From contig UCJD01000035.1 of assembly GCA_900472605.1 (NCBI GenBank), positions 695 through 64,694 of the forward strand: 64,000 nucleotides of DNA. Direction: 5' to 3'. Under the pieces are notes generated by a model. That model worked only from the letters and a program-made list of their open reading frames with translations, was not told the origin of the DNA and did not search any database. This document shows positions 26,129 to 34,536 of this stretch, piece by piece; position 1 is the stretch's first letter, and every line of letters begins with the position of its first letter. The stretch comes from Hyphomicrobiales bacterium (GTDB lineage Bacteria > Pseudomonadota > Alphaproteobacteria > Rhizobiales > Rhizobiaceae). A program made the translations under genes and the position numbers.

Positions 26129-26146
26129 ACCGGGCGGACGCCCGGT
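26129..26146 (-). terminator. hairpin after grxD
   Basis: ACCGGGC (26129-26135) pairs with GCCCGGT (26140-26146) around GGAC, 12 bases beyond the grxD stop on the minus strand, followed by TTTCCATTT. Confidence 0.5.
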
Positions 26147-26157
26147 GACCGGTCAGG

Positions 26158-26493
26158 TCAGGCAGCGCCGCGAACGGTTACGCCGTTTTCCTGGAAGTGC
26201 TGCTGCAATTCACCGGCCTGGAACATTTCCTTGACGATGTCGCAGCCGCCGATGAATTCACCCTTGACGTAGAGCTGGGGAATGGTCGGCCAGTTGGAGT
26301 AATCCTTGATGCCCTGGCGGATTTCCGAATCGGCGAGAACGTTGACGCTCTTGTAGTCGACACCGATGTAATCGAGAATCTGCACGACTTGGCCGGAGAA
26401 TCCACACTGGGGAAACTGCGGCGTGCCCTTCATGAAGAGGACGACGTCGTTCGTCTTGATTTCGTTGTCGATGAATTCGTTGATGCCGCTCAT
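26158..26493 (-). CDS. grxD: monothiol glutaredoxin (Grx4 type)
   Basis: 111 residues with the CGFS active site (Cys30 in PQFPQCGFSGQ) and the glutathione-binding segments NWPTIPQLYVKGEFIGGCDI. CGFS glutaredoxins bind a 2Fe-2S cluster with glutathione and deliver it to targets, often together with BolA proteins. Here bolA lies immediately upstream on the same strand, separated by a terminator-like hairpin. The ATG at 26493 matches the family start; the frame runs six codons further to a TTG. Confidence 0.95.
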   Translation of the reverse strand: MSGINEFIDNEIKTNDVVLFMKGTPQFPQCGFSGQVVQILDYIGVDYKSVNVLADSEIRQGIKDYSNWPTIPQLYVKGEFIGGCDIVKEMFQAGELQQHFQENGVTVRGAA

Positions 26494-26715
26494 GGGACCT
26501 AATCCTTTCAACAGGCGAGTTAAAGGCCCGCCGTTTCAATCGTTAAGCTTAGATAGCATGTGACGACCGGAATTCCAGCGGGTGGGAACAAAAAAAGGAG
26601 GGCCCTACCGGTCTGATGTCCTCGCTGTTGCCGATCCGTTACGGATTGCGGTTCGTCAACCGTTGCGTGCTGTATGCGTTGGTGAAGAAGCCTGCCTCAT
26701 TCGCGACCAAGAATC

Positions 26716-26746
26716 AAAAATGCCCGGCGGAACCCGGGCATTTTTT
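26716..26746 (-). terminator. bidirectional terminator-like hairpin after bolA
   Basis: ATGCCCGG (26720-26727) pairs with CCGGGCAT (26734-26741), flanked by AAAAA on the left and TTTTTT on the right, so it has a T-tail in both directions. It lies 22 bases after the bolA stop. The remaining bases up to grxD (26512-26715) hold its promoter region; I found no convincing gene in them. Confidence 0.8.
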
Positions 26747-26767
26747 AACAGACTAAGACGGCATGCC

Positions 26768-27001
26768 TTATTCCGGCGCCGAGGTCTGCAGCGCCAGTGC
26801 GTGCAGAACGCCGCCCATGTTGCCCTTCAGCGCGTCGTAGACCATCTTGTGCTGCTGCACGCGGCTCTTGCCACGAAAGGCTTCGGCCACGACTTCGGCG
26901 GCATAATGATCTCCGTCGCCAGCCAGATCACGGATGACCACCTTGGCGCCGGGGATGCCGGCCTTGATCATATCTTCGATGTCACCGGGTTTCATGGCCA
27001 T
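26768..27001 (-). CDS. BolA family protein
   Basis: 77 residues with the class II KH-like BolA fold. MKPGDIEDMIKAGIPGAKVVI is the first helix-strand unit, DGDHYAAEVVAEAFRGKSRV contains the conserved His of the cluster-binding loop, and QQHKMVYDALKG the conserved helix. BolA proteins bind CGFS glutaredoxins through a shared 2Fe-2S cluster; grxD is the next gene. It begins 20 bases after purL and is probably co-transcribed with it. Confidence 0.93.
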   Translation of the reverse strand: MAMKPGDIEDMIKAGIPGAKVVIRDLAGDGDHYAAEVVAEAFRGKSRVQQHKMVYDALKGNMGGVLHALALQTSAPE

Positions 27002-27021
27002 GGTCGATTACTCCTTGCGCA

Positions 27022-29256
27022 TCATTCCGCGGCAGCGAGCGCGCCGCTGCCATCCATGAATTCAGGGAACCACGATTCATGGGCGTGGCGCAATTGCTGA
27101 ATCGGCAGCGACAACAGATCGTCGATGACGAGTGCGTCACCCTCGACCGTGCCGAGGCGACGGAAGGGGATGCCCGCGCCTTCGGCGTTGGCGCAGACGA
27201 AGTTGGCGACGTCGGCAGGCACTGTCAGCACGTAGCGGGCCTGATCTTCACCGAAGAGAAGCCCGTGGGTTTCGCCGCGGCCTTCGCTGAGGCTGATCTT
27301 CAGGCCCTTGCCCGACGACATGGCCATTTCGGCCAGCGCCAGCGCCAGACCGCCCGACGAGATGTCGTGGCAGGCGGTTGCCTGGCCATTGCGGATGACC
27401 GAGCGGACGAAGTCACCGTTACGGCGCTCGGCGAAGAGATCGACCTCGGGCGCCGGGCCGTCGGTGCTGCCGATGATGTCGCGCAGGTAGATCGACGAGC
27501 CGAGATGGCTGCCGTCGGCGCCGATCATAATGACCTTGTCGCCATCAGACGCGCCGCTGATGCGGGCCATCTTCTTCCAGTCACCAAGCAGGCCGACGCC
27601 GGCGATGGTGGGGGTGGGAAGGATCGCGACGCCATTGGTCTCGTTGTACAGCGATACGTTACCGGAGACGATCGGGAAGTCGAGCGCTCGGCAGGCTTCG
27701 CCGATGCCCTTGATGGCCTGGACCAGCTGGCCCATGATCTCAGGCTTCTCCGGATTGCCGAAGTTGAGGTTGTCGGTGGCGGCCAGCGGCTCGGCGCCTG
27801 TGGCTGTTATGTTGCGCCAGCACTCGGCGACGGCCTGCTTGCCGCCTTCGAACGGATCGGCCTCGACATAACGCGGCGTCACGTCGGATGAGAAGGCCAG
27901 CGCCTTGGTCGGGTGCGTCTCGACGCGCACGACACCGGCATCGCCGCCGGGCAGCTGCAGGGAGTTGCCCTGGATCAGCGTGTCATACTGTTCGTAGACC
28001 CAGCGGCGGCTTGATTCGTTCGGCGAACCGACCAGCTGTAGCAGCGTCTGGCCGTAATCCTCAGGTGCTGCGACGAGGTTTGCAGGCAGCGGCGCGCGCT
28101 TGTCGGCTTCACGCCATGGGCGGTCGTATTCCGGCGCCTGGTCGCCGAGATCCTTGATCGGCAGGTTGGCGACTTCCTCGCCCTGGTGGACGCAGCGGAA
28201 GCGAAGGTCGTCCGTGGTCTTGCCGACGATGGCGAAGTCAAGGCCCCACTTGACGAAGATCGCCTTGGCGACCTCTTCCTTGGCGGGCTCGAGAACCATG
28301 AGCATGCGCTCCTGGCTTTCCGACAGCATCATCTCATAGGCAGTCATCTGCTCTTCGCGGACGGGAACCGTGTCGAGGTCGAGCAGGATGCCGAGGTCGC
28401 CCTTGGCGCCCATTTCGACGGCGGAGCAGGTGAGGCCGGCGGCCCCCATGTCCTGGATGGCGATGACGGCGCCCGTCTGCATCAGCTCGAGGCAGGCTTC
28501 CAGCAGGCACTTTTCGGTGAAGGGGTCGCCGACCTGGACGGTCGGGCGCTTTTCCTCGATCGATTCGTCGAATTCCGCGGACGCCATCGTCGCACCGCCG
28601 ACGCCGTCGCGGCCGGTCTTGGCGCCGAGATAGACGACGGGCAGGCCGACGCCCTTGGCTTCGGAGAGGAAGATGCCGTCGGACTTGGCAAGGCCGGCTG
28701 CGAAGGCGTTGACCAGAATGTTGCCGTTGTAGCGGGCGTCGAACTCGACTTCGCCGCCGACCGTCGGCACGCCGAAGGAGTTGCCGTAGCCGCCGACGCC
28801 GGAGACGACGCCGGAAACGAGGTGCTTGGTCTTCGGGTGGTCAGGGGAGCCGAAGCGCAGCGCGTTCATCGCGGCGATCGGGCGGGCGCCCATGGTGAAG
28901 ACGTCGCGCAGAATGCCGCCGACGCCTGTTGCCGCACCCTGATAGGGCTCGATGTAGGACGGGTGGTTGTGGCTTTCCATCTTGAAGACAACAACGTCGC
29001 CGTCATCGATATCGACGACGCCAGCATTTTCGCCCGGACCCTGGATGACGCGGGGACCCTTGGTGGGGAGCGTGCGGAGCCACTTCTTGGAGGATTTGTA
29101 AGAGCAGTGCTCGTTCCACATGGCCGAGAAGATACCGAGTTCGGTAAATGTCGGTTCCCTGCCGATGAGGTCCAGTATCCGCTGGTATTCGTCCGGCTTC
29201 AGGCCGTGGGCGGAGATCAATTCTGGAGTGATCGGGCGGGTATTGGAAATGGTCAT
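27022..29256 (-). CDS. purL: phosphoribosylformylglycinamidine synthase, PurL subunit
   Basis: 744 residues, the small PurL that works with separate PurS and PurQ (both encoded at 32.3-33.5 kb). It converts FGAR to FGAM with ATP and ammonia from PurQ. Conserved blocks include SAMWNEHCSYKSSK, FKMESHNHPSYIEPYQGAAT, GGVVSGVGGYGN-like glycine loop (VSGVVSGVGGYGNSFGVPTV) and the second half ATDNLNFGNPEKPEIMGQ. Its separation from purQ by about 3 kb of other genes is a visible departure from a contiguous purSQL cluster. Confidence 0.96.
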   Translation of the reverse strand: MTISNTRPITPELISAHGLKPDEYQRILDLIGREPTFTELGIFSAMWNEHCSYKSSKKWLRTLPTKGPRVIQGPGENAGVVDIDDGDVVVFKMESHNHPSYIEPYQGAATGVGGILRDVFTMGARPIAAMNALRFGSPDHPKTKHLVSGVVSGVGGYGNSFGVPTVGGEVEFDARYNGNILVNAFAAGLAKSDGIFLSEAKGVGLPVVYLGAKTGRDGVGGATMASAEFDESIEEKRPTVQVGDPFTEKCLLEACLELMQTGAVIAIQDMGAAGLTCSAVEMGAKGDLGILLDLDTVPVREEQMTAYEMMLSESQERMLMVLEPAKEEVAKAIFVKWGLDFAIVGKTTDDLRFRCVHQGEEVANLPIKDLGDQAPEYDRPWREADKRAPLPANLVAAPEDYGQTLLQLVGSPNESSRRWVYEQYDTLIQGNSLQLPGGDAGVVRVETHPTKALAFSSDVTPRYVEADPFEGGKQAVAECWRNITATGAEPLAATDNLNFGNPEKPEIMGQLVQAIKGIGEACRALDFPIVSGNVSLYNETNGVAILPTPTIAGVGLLGDWKKMARISGASDGDKVIMIGADGSHLGSSIYLRDIIGSTDGPAPEVDLFAERRNGDFVRSVIRNGQATACHDISSGGLALALAEMAMSSGKGLKISLSEGRGETHGLLFGEDQARYVLTVPADVANFVCANAEGAGIPFRRLGTVEGDALVIDDLLSLPIQQLRHAHESWFPEFMDGSGALAAAE

Positions 29257-29326
29257 GAGCTCTGCGAAGTCCCTGCCGTTGCGCGTTTTCGGTGTCTTTA
29301 GCCTAAGTGGGTGCGGCGCGCGACAG

Positions 29327-29358
29327 AAAAAAGCCCGCTGTTCACAGAGAGCGGGCTT
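29327..29358 (-). terminator. terminator after the PagL-like gene
   Basis: AAGCCCGCT (29331-29339) pairs with AGCGGGCTT (29350-29358). On the minus strand the stem ends in TTTTTTCTG. Confidence 0.85.
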
Positions 29359-29379
29359 CGGATCGAAATATCGAGAGGT

Positions 29380-29955
29380 TTAGAACTTGTAACCGACCTG
29401 AATGCCGGCGCGTGTCATGCCGCTGTTGGGGCCGTCGCACAGATTAGCGTGCGAGGAGTGAGCGACCTGTGCCATGACATTCCAGTGCGCGTCGAAGCGA
29501 TAGCCCGCACCGACATACTCATGAAACATAAAGCGACAGCCGAGCTCCGGACCGTCCTTCGCATAGTCGAGGTTGCCATTATGCCAGACGCCGCCGAAGC
29601 CGGCTTCGGCAAAAACCTTCTCGTTGAAATTGATGGTCCACGATAGGCCGCCGAAGATTTGCGTCGCTTCACCCGAGGTGCCGATCGAGGTGCCGAGGTT
29701 CAGTCGTGGGCGAGCAAGCGTCTGCTTCCAGTCTGTTGCCGCATCCTGACCGAAGGGATCGAAGAAGACCGTGACTTCGGGGAAGATGCCATCTTCATGG
29801 CTGTGGCCGCCCTGGATCGAAGCCGATGCGCCGAAGCGCAATTCGTCGAAAATCTTATCATCCGCGTGAGCCGCTATCGGCAGGAGCAGGATGTTTGCCA
29901 CACTTGCCGCCAGCAATGCCGTGCGACCAATCAATGCCGTCATATTCGATGCCAT
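29380..29955 (-). CDS. acyloxyacyl hydrolase / lipid A 3-O-deacylase PagL-like outer-membrane protein
   Basis: 191 residues. A signal peptide (LLAASVANILLLPIAAHA) precedes a chain of alternating strands typical of an eight-stranded barrel, ending in the aromatic GIQVGYKF. The segment AHSSHANLCDGPNSGMTRAG near the C-terminus resembles the PagL active site (His-x-Ser-Asn type followed by a Glu/Gly region), though the spacing differs. If active it would trim a 3-O-acyl chain from lipid A. Single gene with its own terminator. Confidence 0.72.
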   Translation of the reverse strand: MASNMTALIGRTALLAASVANILLLPIAAHADDKIFDELRFGASASIQGGHSHEDGIFPEVTVFFDPFGQDAATDWKQTLARPRLNLGTSIGTSGEATQIFGGLSWTINFNEKVFAEAGFGGVWHNGNLDYAKDGPELGCRFMFHEYVGAGYRFDAHWNVMAQVAHSSHANLCDGPNSGMTRAGIQVGYKF

Positions 29956-30082
29956 GCGCTGCCCTCAGTCCTGGCGCAAATCGCCATGCCGAGCGCAATT
30001 GGTAGCACCCAAATTGATTCGGTAAAGCAGCGAGCGTGTCACAAAGGCGGATTTTCGCCGGTGCTGCCATTCTGCAACAATT

Positions 30083-31501
30083 TCACACCTCGCCGTCGTA
30101 TCCGGCCCCGCCACTTTCAAGCAGGCGTCGCAGCGTCATAAGGCCTGCAACCAATTCGCCGTGGTTTTTGGGCGATGAAAAGCTGATGCGGACGCGGTGA
30201 TAGACCTTGTCAGTTCGGGCGGCCCTGAATTCGTCCTCGTCGTCGATCAGCACACCATCGCGGAAGGCGGCGTTCTTGAAGGTGCCAGACAGCCAGGGAT
30301 CGGGAAGCTTCAGCCAGATGAACGGCACATGCGGATGGGAGACGAAATCAAAACCCGCAAGCGCCTCGCGCGCCAGCTGCTCACGCGATGCAAGCTCGGT
30401 GATGCATGTCTCACGGATATCGTGCGCCTCGCCGCTCTCGACCAGACGAGCACAGGCCTCGGCAAGGATGAAGGGCAGGCCGCCCGTGATCATCTTGTGC
30501 GTAACCTTGATGCGCTGGGCGAAATGGGGTGGGCAGGCGACCCAGCCGCCGCGGATGCCGGCAGCGACGGATTTCGACAGGCCGCTGATCAGGAAGGTAC
30601 GATCGGGAGCCAGCGACGCTAGCAGCGGGTTCTCGTCGCCGGTCATGCCACCATAGAGATCGTCTTCGATCAGCCACACGCCATGGCGCCGCGCGATCTC
30701 GGCCACCTTGGCGCGCCGGTCGTGCGGCATGGTCGCCAGCGTCGGGTTGTGGGCCGTCGGCATCAGGAAGGCGAGCTTGGGGTGCTGCTGCGAGCAAAGG
30801 CGCTCGAAATCATCAGGGATGACGCCATGCTCGTCGGAATCGACGATGATCGTGCGGCGGCCGAGAATGCGGGCGCTGCGGCTCACCTGCGTGTAGCTCA
30901 GGTTCTCGAAGACGATCTTGTCACCGGGCGATGATATGGCGGAGATGACGGCGATCGCGGCTGCGTGCGCGCCAAGCGTCGGAACGATGTTTTCCGTGTC
31001 GGGCGCCCAGTCGTTGCGTGACAGCCAGCGGCGGCCAGCCTCGTACCAGTTCTTCGGAAATACCCGCGAATAGGACGATATCTCCGACATGTGCTGTTCG
31101 CCGATATCGGCAAGGATCCGGCCGATGATCCTGCCCTGGCCGAGATCTGGCGCCGCCGTCGTGTCGAAGCGGATCTTGCCGGCGGGCGCATCGATTGTCC
31201 TGGTGCCGCCGAGCGCTAATGTCAGCGGGTCCGGCTGGTTGCCGGGCGCGGTTTCGGCCCGGTCAAGCACATACGTGCCACGCCCGACTTCGCCGGCGAC
31301 GAGGCCGCGTTCGTGGACGAGGGCATAGGCCCGGCCGATCGTGCCGATGGTGACGCCGATATCGTAGGCGAGATTGCGTTGCGGCGGCAGCTTGGCGCCG
31401 GCCGGCAATGCGCCGCTGGCGATTGCGGATTCGATGTTGTCGGCTAGCCGCAGGTAAACCGGACCGGAGCCGCGCGAGAGGTCGGGGAGCCAATTTGTCA
31501 T
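30083..31501 (-). CDS. MocR-type GntR/aminotransferase regulator
   Basis: 472 residues. The first about 75 form a GntR winged helix (YLRLADNIESAIASGALPAG, GVTIGTIGRAYALVHERGL). From about residue 110 on it has a fold-type I aminotransferase domain: PTAHNPTLATMPHDRR, EDDLYGGMTGDENP and FLISGLSKSVAAGIRGGWV with the PLP-binding Lys in SGLSKS. MocR proteins sense PLP or amino-acid-like ligands and usually act on a divergent promoter. Here the divergent gene is a DUF1127 protein, and repeats fill the intergenic space. Confidence 0.9.
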   Translation of the reverse strand: MTNWLPDLSRGSGPVYLRLADNIESAIASGALPAGAKLPPQRNLAYDIGVTIGTIGRAYALVHERGLVAGEVGRGTYVLDRAETAPGNQPDPLTLALGGTRTIDAPAGKIRFDTTAAPDLGQGRIIGRILADIGEQHMSEISSYSRVFPKNWYEAGRRWLSRNDWAPDTENIVPTLGAHAAAIAVISAISSPGDKIVFENLSYTQVSRSARILGRRTIIVDSDEHGVIPDDFERLCSQQHPKLAFLMPTAHNPTLATMPHDRRAKVAEIARRHGVWLIEDDLYGGMTGDENPLLASLAPDRTFLISGLSKSVAAGIRGGWVACPPHFAQRIKVTHKMITGGLPFILAEACARLVESGEAHDIRETCITELASREQLAREALAGFDFVSHPHVPFIWLKLPDPWLSGTFKNAAFRDGVLIDDEDEFRAARTDKVYHRVRISFSSPKNHGELVAGLMTLRRLLESGGAGYDGEV

Positions 31502-31503
31502 GA

Positions 31504-31533
31504 TGACAATTTTCTACATTGTCACCATTGTCC
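31504..31533. promoter_or_regulatory. ATTGTC repeat array in the MocR/DUF1127 intergenic region
   Basis: TGACAAT (31504-31510) and ATTGTCA (31518-31524) form a 7-bp inverted repeat with seven bases between, and ATTGTCC (31527-31533) repeats the half-site directly nine bases on. The array touches the MocR start codon. The mix of inverted and direct repeats is usual for MocR binding sites, so autoregulation is likely. Confidence 0.5.
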
Positions 31534-31582
31534 TGTCAATCATATGAGGAGTGATGCATGCAATCAGTGATCGGATAATGAA

Positions 31583-31849
31583 ATGTCTGCTGTATCGGAG
31601 CTCAGGGAAGACAATGCGTGTCACCACCGGATAGGACAATTCGGTGGTGCTCGGGAACAGGCCGCAAGGTCGGTACGGCAGATGGCGGCTGCGCGCCTGA
31701 TCGGATTATGGAGAATGGTTTCGCTGTGGCAGCGGAAGCGGTCGACCCGTCGCGCGCTCAGGGACCTGACGGACACGGAACTGCTCGACATCGGCGTCAG
31801 CCGCGCCGACGCACGCAAGGAAGTCGCGAAGTCGTTCTTCTGGGATTGA
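31583..31849 (+). CDS. DUF1127 small protein
   Basis: 88 residues. The C-terminal half has the DUF1127 pattern RRALRDLTDTELLDIGVSRA with the closing ARKEVAKSFFWD. Small arginine-rich DUF1127 proteins are frequent in rhizobia and some affect RNA turnover or phosphate/carbon metabolism. The N-terminal 33 residues are not typical, so a shorter form starting at ATG 31682 (MAAARLIGLW) is possible. It is divergent from the MocR regulator and plausibly its target. Confidence 0.75.
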   Translation: MSAVSELREDNACHHRIGQFGGAREQAARSVRQMAAARLIGLWRMVSLWQRKRSTRRALRDLTDTELLDIGVSRADARKEVAKSFFWD

Positions 31850-31874
31850 GGCTTCCGGGGTTGAACCTTGGAAG

Positions 31875-32273
31875 TTAGCTGCAGCTCTTGTTGCCGCCGG
31901 CCCAGCGCACAACATCGCCAGCGATCCGGGGACGTGCCGGGCTATCCATCATCGGGCCGAAGGCGTCGAGCTTGGAGGGATTGCCTTCCGCCTGCACGAC
32001 GAGCAGCGGACGGCTCTCGGGGCTGCCCTTGTGGACGACCAGAATGCGGGGGCGTCCGGAGAAAGAGTTGAGTTCCGGCGCCAGCTTGTAGGCCGCAAAC
32101 GTCGCGTCTCCCGACTTGAACCAGCAATTGTTGGCGGCAACCGCCACACGTTCCATGGTCGATAGGGCGCCGCGATCCTGCGACGGTGCGGGCGCCTTCG
32201 ACTGGCACGAGGCGACCAGTGCCGCGGCTGCGGCAATGGTGAGGGCTGAGGTCAGGGACAGGCGAGGGCGCAT
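31875..32273 (-). CDS. small lipoprotein of unknown function
   Basis: 132 residues. The N-terminus RPRLSLTSALTIAAAAALVASC is a lipoprotein signal with lipobox LVAS-C, so Cys23 would be lipidated. The mature part has an early helix (ERVAVAANNCWFKSGDATFA) and ends in WAGGNKSCS, giving two further cysteines that could pair. No known domain recognised. It starts 48 bases after purQ on the same strand and may be read from the pur operon. Confidence 0.75.
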   Translation of the reverse strand: MRPRLSLTSALTIAAAAALVASCQSKAPAPSQDRGALSTMERVAVAANNCWFKSGDATFAAYKLAPELNSFSGRPRILVVHKGSPESRPLLVVQAEGNPSKLDAFGPMMDSPARPRIAGDVVRWAGGNKSCS

Positions 32274-32321
32274 CGATCTTGCTCCAGTGGACCGGATGAA
32301 TGGCCTCTTACGGGTTTTAGG

Positions 32322-32993
32322 TTAAGCGGCGATTACGTCGAGCGCCGAGGCGAACAGGCCGCGACCGTCGGAGCCGCCATGGGCCGCCTCTATCAGGTTT
32401 TCCGGATGCGGCATCATGCCCAGAACATTGCCGCGCTCGTTCATGATGCCGGCGATGTCGTTCAGCGAACCGTTCGGATTGGTGCCTTCGGCATAGCGGA
32501 ACAACACCTGGCCGTTGCCCTCGATCTTCGCAAGCGTTTCCGCATCGGCGAAGTAGTTGCCGTCGTGATGGGCGACCGGCGAGCGGATGATCTGGCCCTT
32601 GGCGTAGGCGCGGGTGAAATCCGTCTCGGCGTTGACGACTTCGAGCTTGACCTCGCGGCAGACGAACTTCAGCGAGGCATTGCGCATCAAGGCACCCGGC
32701 AGCAGGCCGGCTTCGACCAGAATCTGGAAGCCGTTGCAGACGCCCAGAACCTTCACGCCCTTGTTCGCCTTCTCGATGATCGCCTGCATGACTGGCATGC
32801 GGGCAGCAATCGCGCCGCAGCGCAGATAGTCGCCATAGGAGAATCCGCCAGGAATGACGATGAGGTCGACATCGGGGATATCGGTCTCCGTCTGCCAGAT
32901 CGTCACCGGCGCCTGACCGGAGATCTTGGTGAGAGCGGCGATCATGTCACGATCGCGGTTGAGGCCCGGAAGCTGAACGACGGCGGATTTCAT
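32322..32993 (-). CDS. purQ: phosphoribosylformylglycinamidine synthase, PurQ glutaminase subunit
   Basis: 223 residues, class I glutamine amidotransferase. The nucleophile Cys is in VLGVCNGFQILVEAGLLPGA near residue 86; the His-Glu of the triad is in MMPHPENLIE near the end. VIPGGFSYGDYLRCGAIA supplies the oxyanion region. It provides ammonia to PurL through PurS. Its start codon overlaps the stop of the small coiled-coil gene upstream (ATGA), so translation is coupled. Confidence 0.96.
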   Translation of the reverse strand: MKSAVVQLPGLNRDRDMIAALTKISGQAPVTIWQTETDIPDVDLIVIPGGFSYGDYLRCGAIAARMPVMQAIIEKANKGVKVLGVCNGFQILVEAGLLPGALMRNASLKFVCREVKLEVVNAETDFTRAYAKGQIIRSPVAHHDGNYFADAETLAKIEGNGQVLFRYAEGTNPNGSLNDIAGIMNERGNVLGMMPHPENLIEAAHGGSDGRGLFASALDVIAA

Positions 32994-33247
32994 GGGTGTG
33001 GTTCAAACCTTGCTTGTGCTTCTGCGAGTTCTCGAAGTTCGAGACGGTGTTCGATGCGTTCGAGGCGTTGATCGTGACGGTCGAGCACGCCGTAGATGTT
33101 GTGAATGTCCTGTTGCACTGAAACGAGTACCCCTCTTATCGAGTTCAACTCGCTCCTCATTTCATTCTGGGTGTGTTTCAGCCCAGAAATCTCTGCCTGA
33201 ATGCGCTTAAAGAACTCAAACATAAATTCTTGCGTCACTTCAGCCAT
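32990..33247 (-). CDS. small coiled-coil protein inside the pur operon
   Basis: 85 residues, almost entirely predicted helix with heptad-like spacing (RIQAEISGLKHTQNEMRSEL, VLVSVQQDIHNIYGVLDRHD, RLERIEHRLELREL). No enzyme motif and no signal peptide. The ATG at 33247 follows GGAG by nine bases; the frame is open further upstream but that part overlaps purS in another frame. It lies between purS and purQ and shares a four-base overlap with purQ. It is homologous to the small coiled-coil protein at 58474-58695 in the suf operon: 57 residues align without gaps and 16 are identical. Confidence 0.78.
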   Translation of the reverse strand: MAEVTQEFMFEFFKRIQAEISGLKHTQNEMRSELNSIRGVLVSVQQDIHNIYGVLDRHDQRLERIEHRLELRELAEAQARFEPHP

Positions 33248-33266
33248 CGGACAATCTCCGCAACCG

Positions 33267-33509
33267 TTAGTCGAGAGAAATAGTATAATTCTCGATAACG
33301 GTGTTGGCGAGGAGTTTTTCGCACATGGCCTTGAGGTCGCCTTCGGCCTTGGCCTTGTCGGTGCCTTCGATCTCGACATCGAAGACCTTGCCCTGGCGGA
33401 CATGGCCGATGCCGTCGAAGCCCAGCGCGCCGAGCGCGCCTTCGATTGCCTTGCCCTGCGGATCGAGAACGCCGTTTTTCAGCGTGACGGTTACACGAGC
33501 CTTGATCAC
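33267..33509 (-). CDS. purS: phosphoribosylformylglycinamidine synthase, PurS subunit
   Basis: 80 residues. MIKARVTVTLKNGVLDPQGKAIEGAL matches PurS over its first strand and helix (shown by VTLKNGVLDPQGKA), followed by VRQGKVFDVEIEG and KLLANTVIENYTI. PurS links PurL and PurQ in the three-subunit FGAM synthase. It is 33 bases after purC and directly before the coiled-coil gene. Confidence 0.95.
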   Translation of the reverse strand: MIKARVTVTLKNGVLDPQGKAIEGALGALGFDGIGHVRQGKVFDVEIEGTDKAKAEGDLKAMCEKLLANTVIENYTISLD

Positions 33510-33542
33510 TTTGTCTTCCCTGTCTTGCGTAGCGAAATATGT

Positions 33543-34307
33543 TTACTTGACGAGAACCGGGCCAGTGCCGCGCACGGGTTCGTTCTCGTTGATGATGCCG
33601 AGGCGGCGCGCGACTTCCGAATAGGCTTCGAGAAGCCCACCGAGATCGCGGCGGAAACGATCCTTGTCCATCTTTTCCTGGGTGTCGATATCCCAGAGAC
33701 GGCAGCTGTCCGGCGAAATCTCGTCGGCGAGGATGATGCGCATCATGTCGCCTTCGTAGAGACGGCCGCACTCGATCTTGAAGTCGACGAGCTGGATGCC
33801 GACGCCCAGGAACAGGCCGGTCATGAAGTCGTTGACGCGGATGGCCAGCGCCATGATGTCGTCGAGCTCGGCCGGGTTGGCCCAGCCGAAGGCGGTGATG
33901 TGCTCTTCGGAGACCATCGGGTCTTCGAGCGCATCCGACTTGTAGTAAAACTCGATGATCGAGCGCGGCAGGACCACGCCTTCCTCGATGCCGAGGCGCT
34001 TGGCCAGCGAGCCGGCGGCGACATTGCGCACGACGATCTCAAGCGGAATCATCTCGACTTCGCGGATCAACTGCTCGCGCATGTTGAGGCGGCGGATGAA
34101 GTGCGTGGGAATGCCGATCTTGTTCAGATGGTTGAAGATGAACTCGCAGATGCGGTTGTTCAGAACGCCCTTGCCATCGATAACTTCGTGCTTCTTCTTG
34201 TTGAAGGCGGTGGCATCGTCCTTGAAGAACTGGATCAGCGTGCCTGGCTCGGGTCCCTCATACAGAATCTTGGCCTTGCCCTCGTAAATACGGCGGCGAC
34301 GGTTCAT
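33543..34307 (-). CDS. purC: phosphoribosylaminoimidazole-succinocarboxamide synthase
   Basis: 254 residues, SAICAR synthetase fold. The ATP-binding start is RRRIYEGKAKILYEGPEPGT, then FFKDDATAFNKKKHEVIDGKG, the substrate region REVEMIPLEIVVRNVAAGSL, and LVDFKIECGRLYEGDMMRII with DEISPDSCRLWD. First gene of the purC-purS-coiled-coil-purQ operon. The 229 bases between it and the GGDEF-EAL gene hold its promoter; I see no riboswitch-like structure there. Confidence 0.96.
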   Translation of the reverse strand: MNRRRRIYEGKAKILYEGPEPGTLIQFFKDDATAFNKKKHEVIDGKGVLNNRICEFIFNHLNKIGIPTHFIRRLNMREQLIREVEMIPLEIVVRNVAAGSLAKRLGIEEGVVLPRSIIEFYYKSDALEDPMVSEEHITAFGWANPAELDDIMALAIRVNDFMTGLFLGVGIQLVDFKIECGRLYEGDMMRIILADEISPDSCRLWDIDTQEKMDKDRFRRDLGGLLEAYSEVARRLGIINENEPVRGTGPVLVK

Positions 34308-34536
34308 TGCGATTGTTCTCTTGTCGTTGGCGCTCTTGGGATTAGCGCGAGTGGATCGATCTCGTGGCGTCCCCTTAAAGGAAAAGCGAGGGTTTCACAA
34401 TCCGCCTGTCACTCCTTCCCCGGATTCCGGTCTTCCGGAGCACCGATGCGAGAATCGAATGTCTAAGAAATGCATTCTACCCCGTTTCCCGGCTTAACAA
34501 AACGACCGCCTGTTTGTGCCGTGGTTTTGCAGTGTT

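Noticed and set aside
26616..26756. 46-codon plus-strand frame (MSSLLPIRYG...) after AAGGAGG in the bolA-grxD gap
   Set aside because: The ribosome site is 13 bases from the ATG and the frame runs through the terminator hairpin; it could be real, but conservation data would be needed.
28186..29301. Plus-strand open frame opposite purL
   Set aside because: Shadow of purL; composition dominated by Ala, Asp, Gly and Val with no motif.
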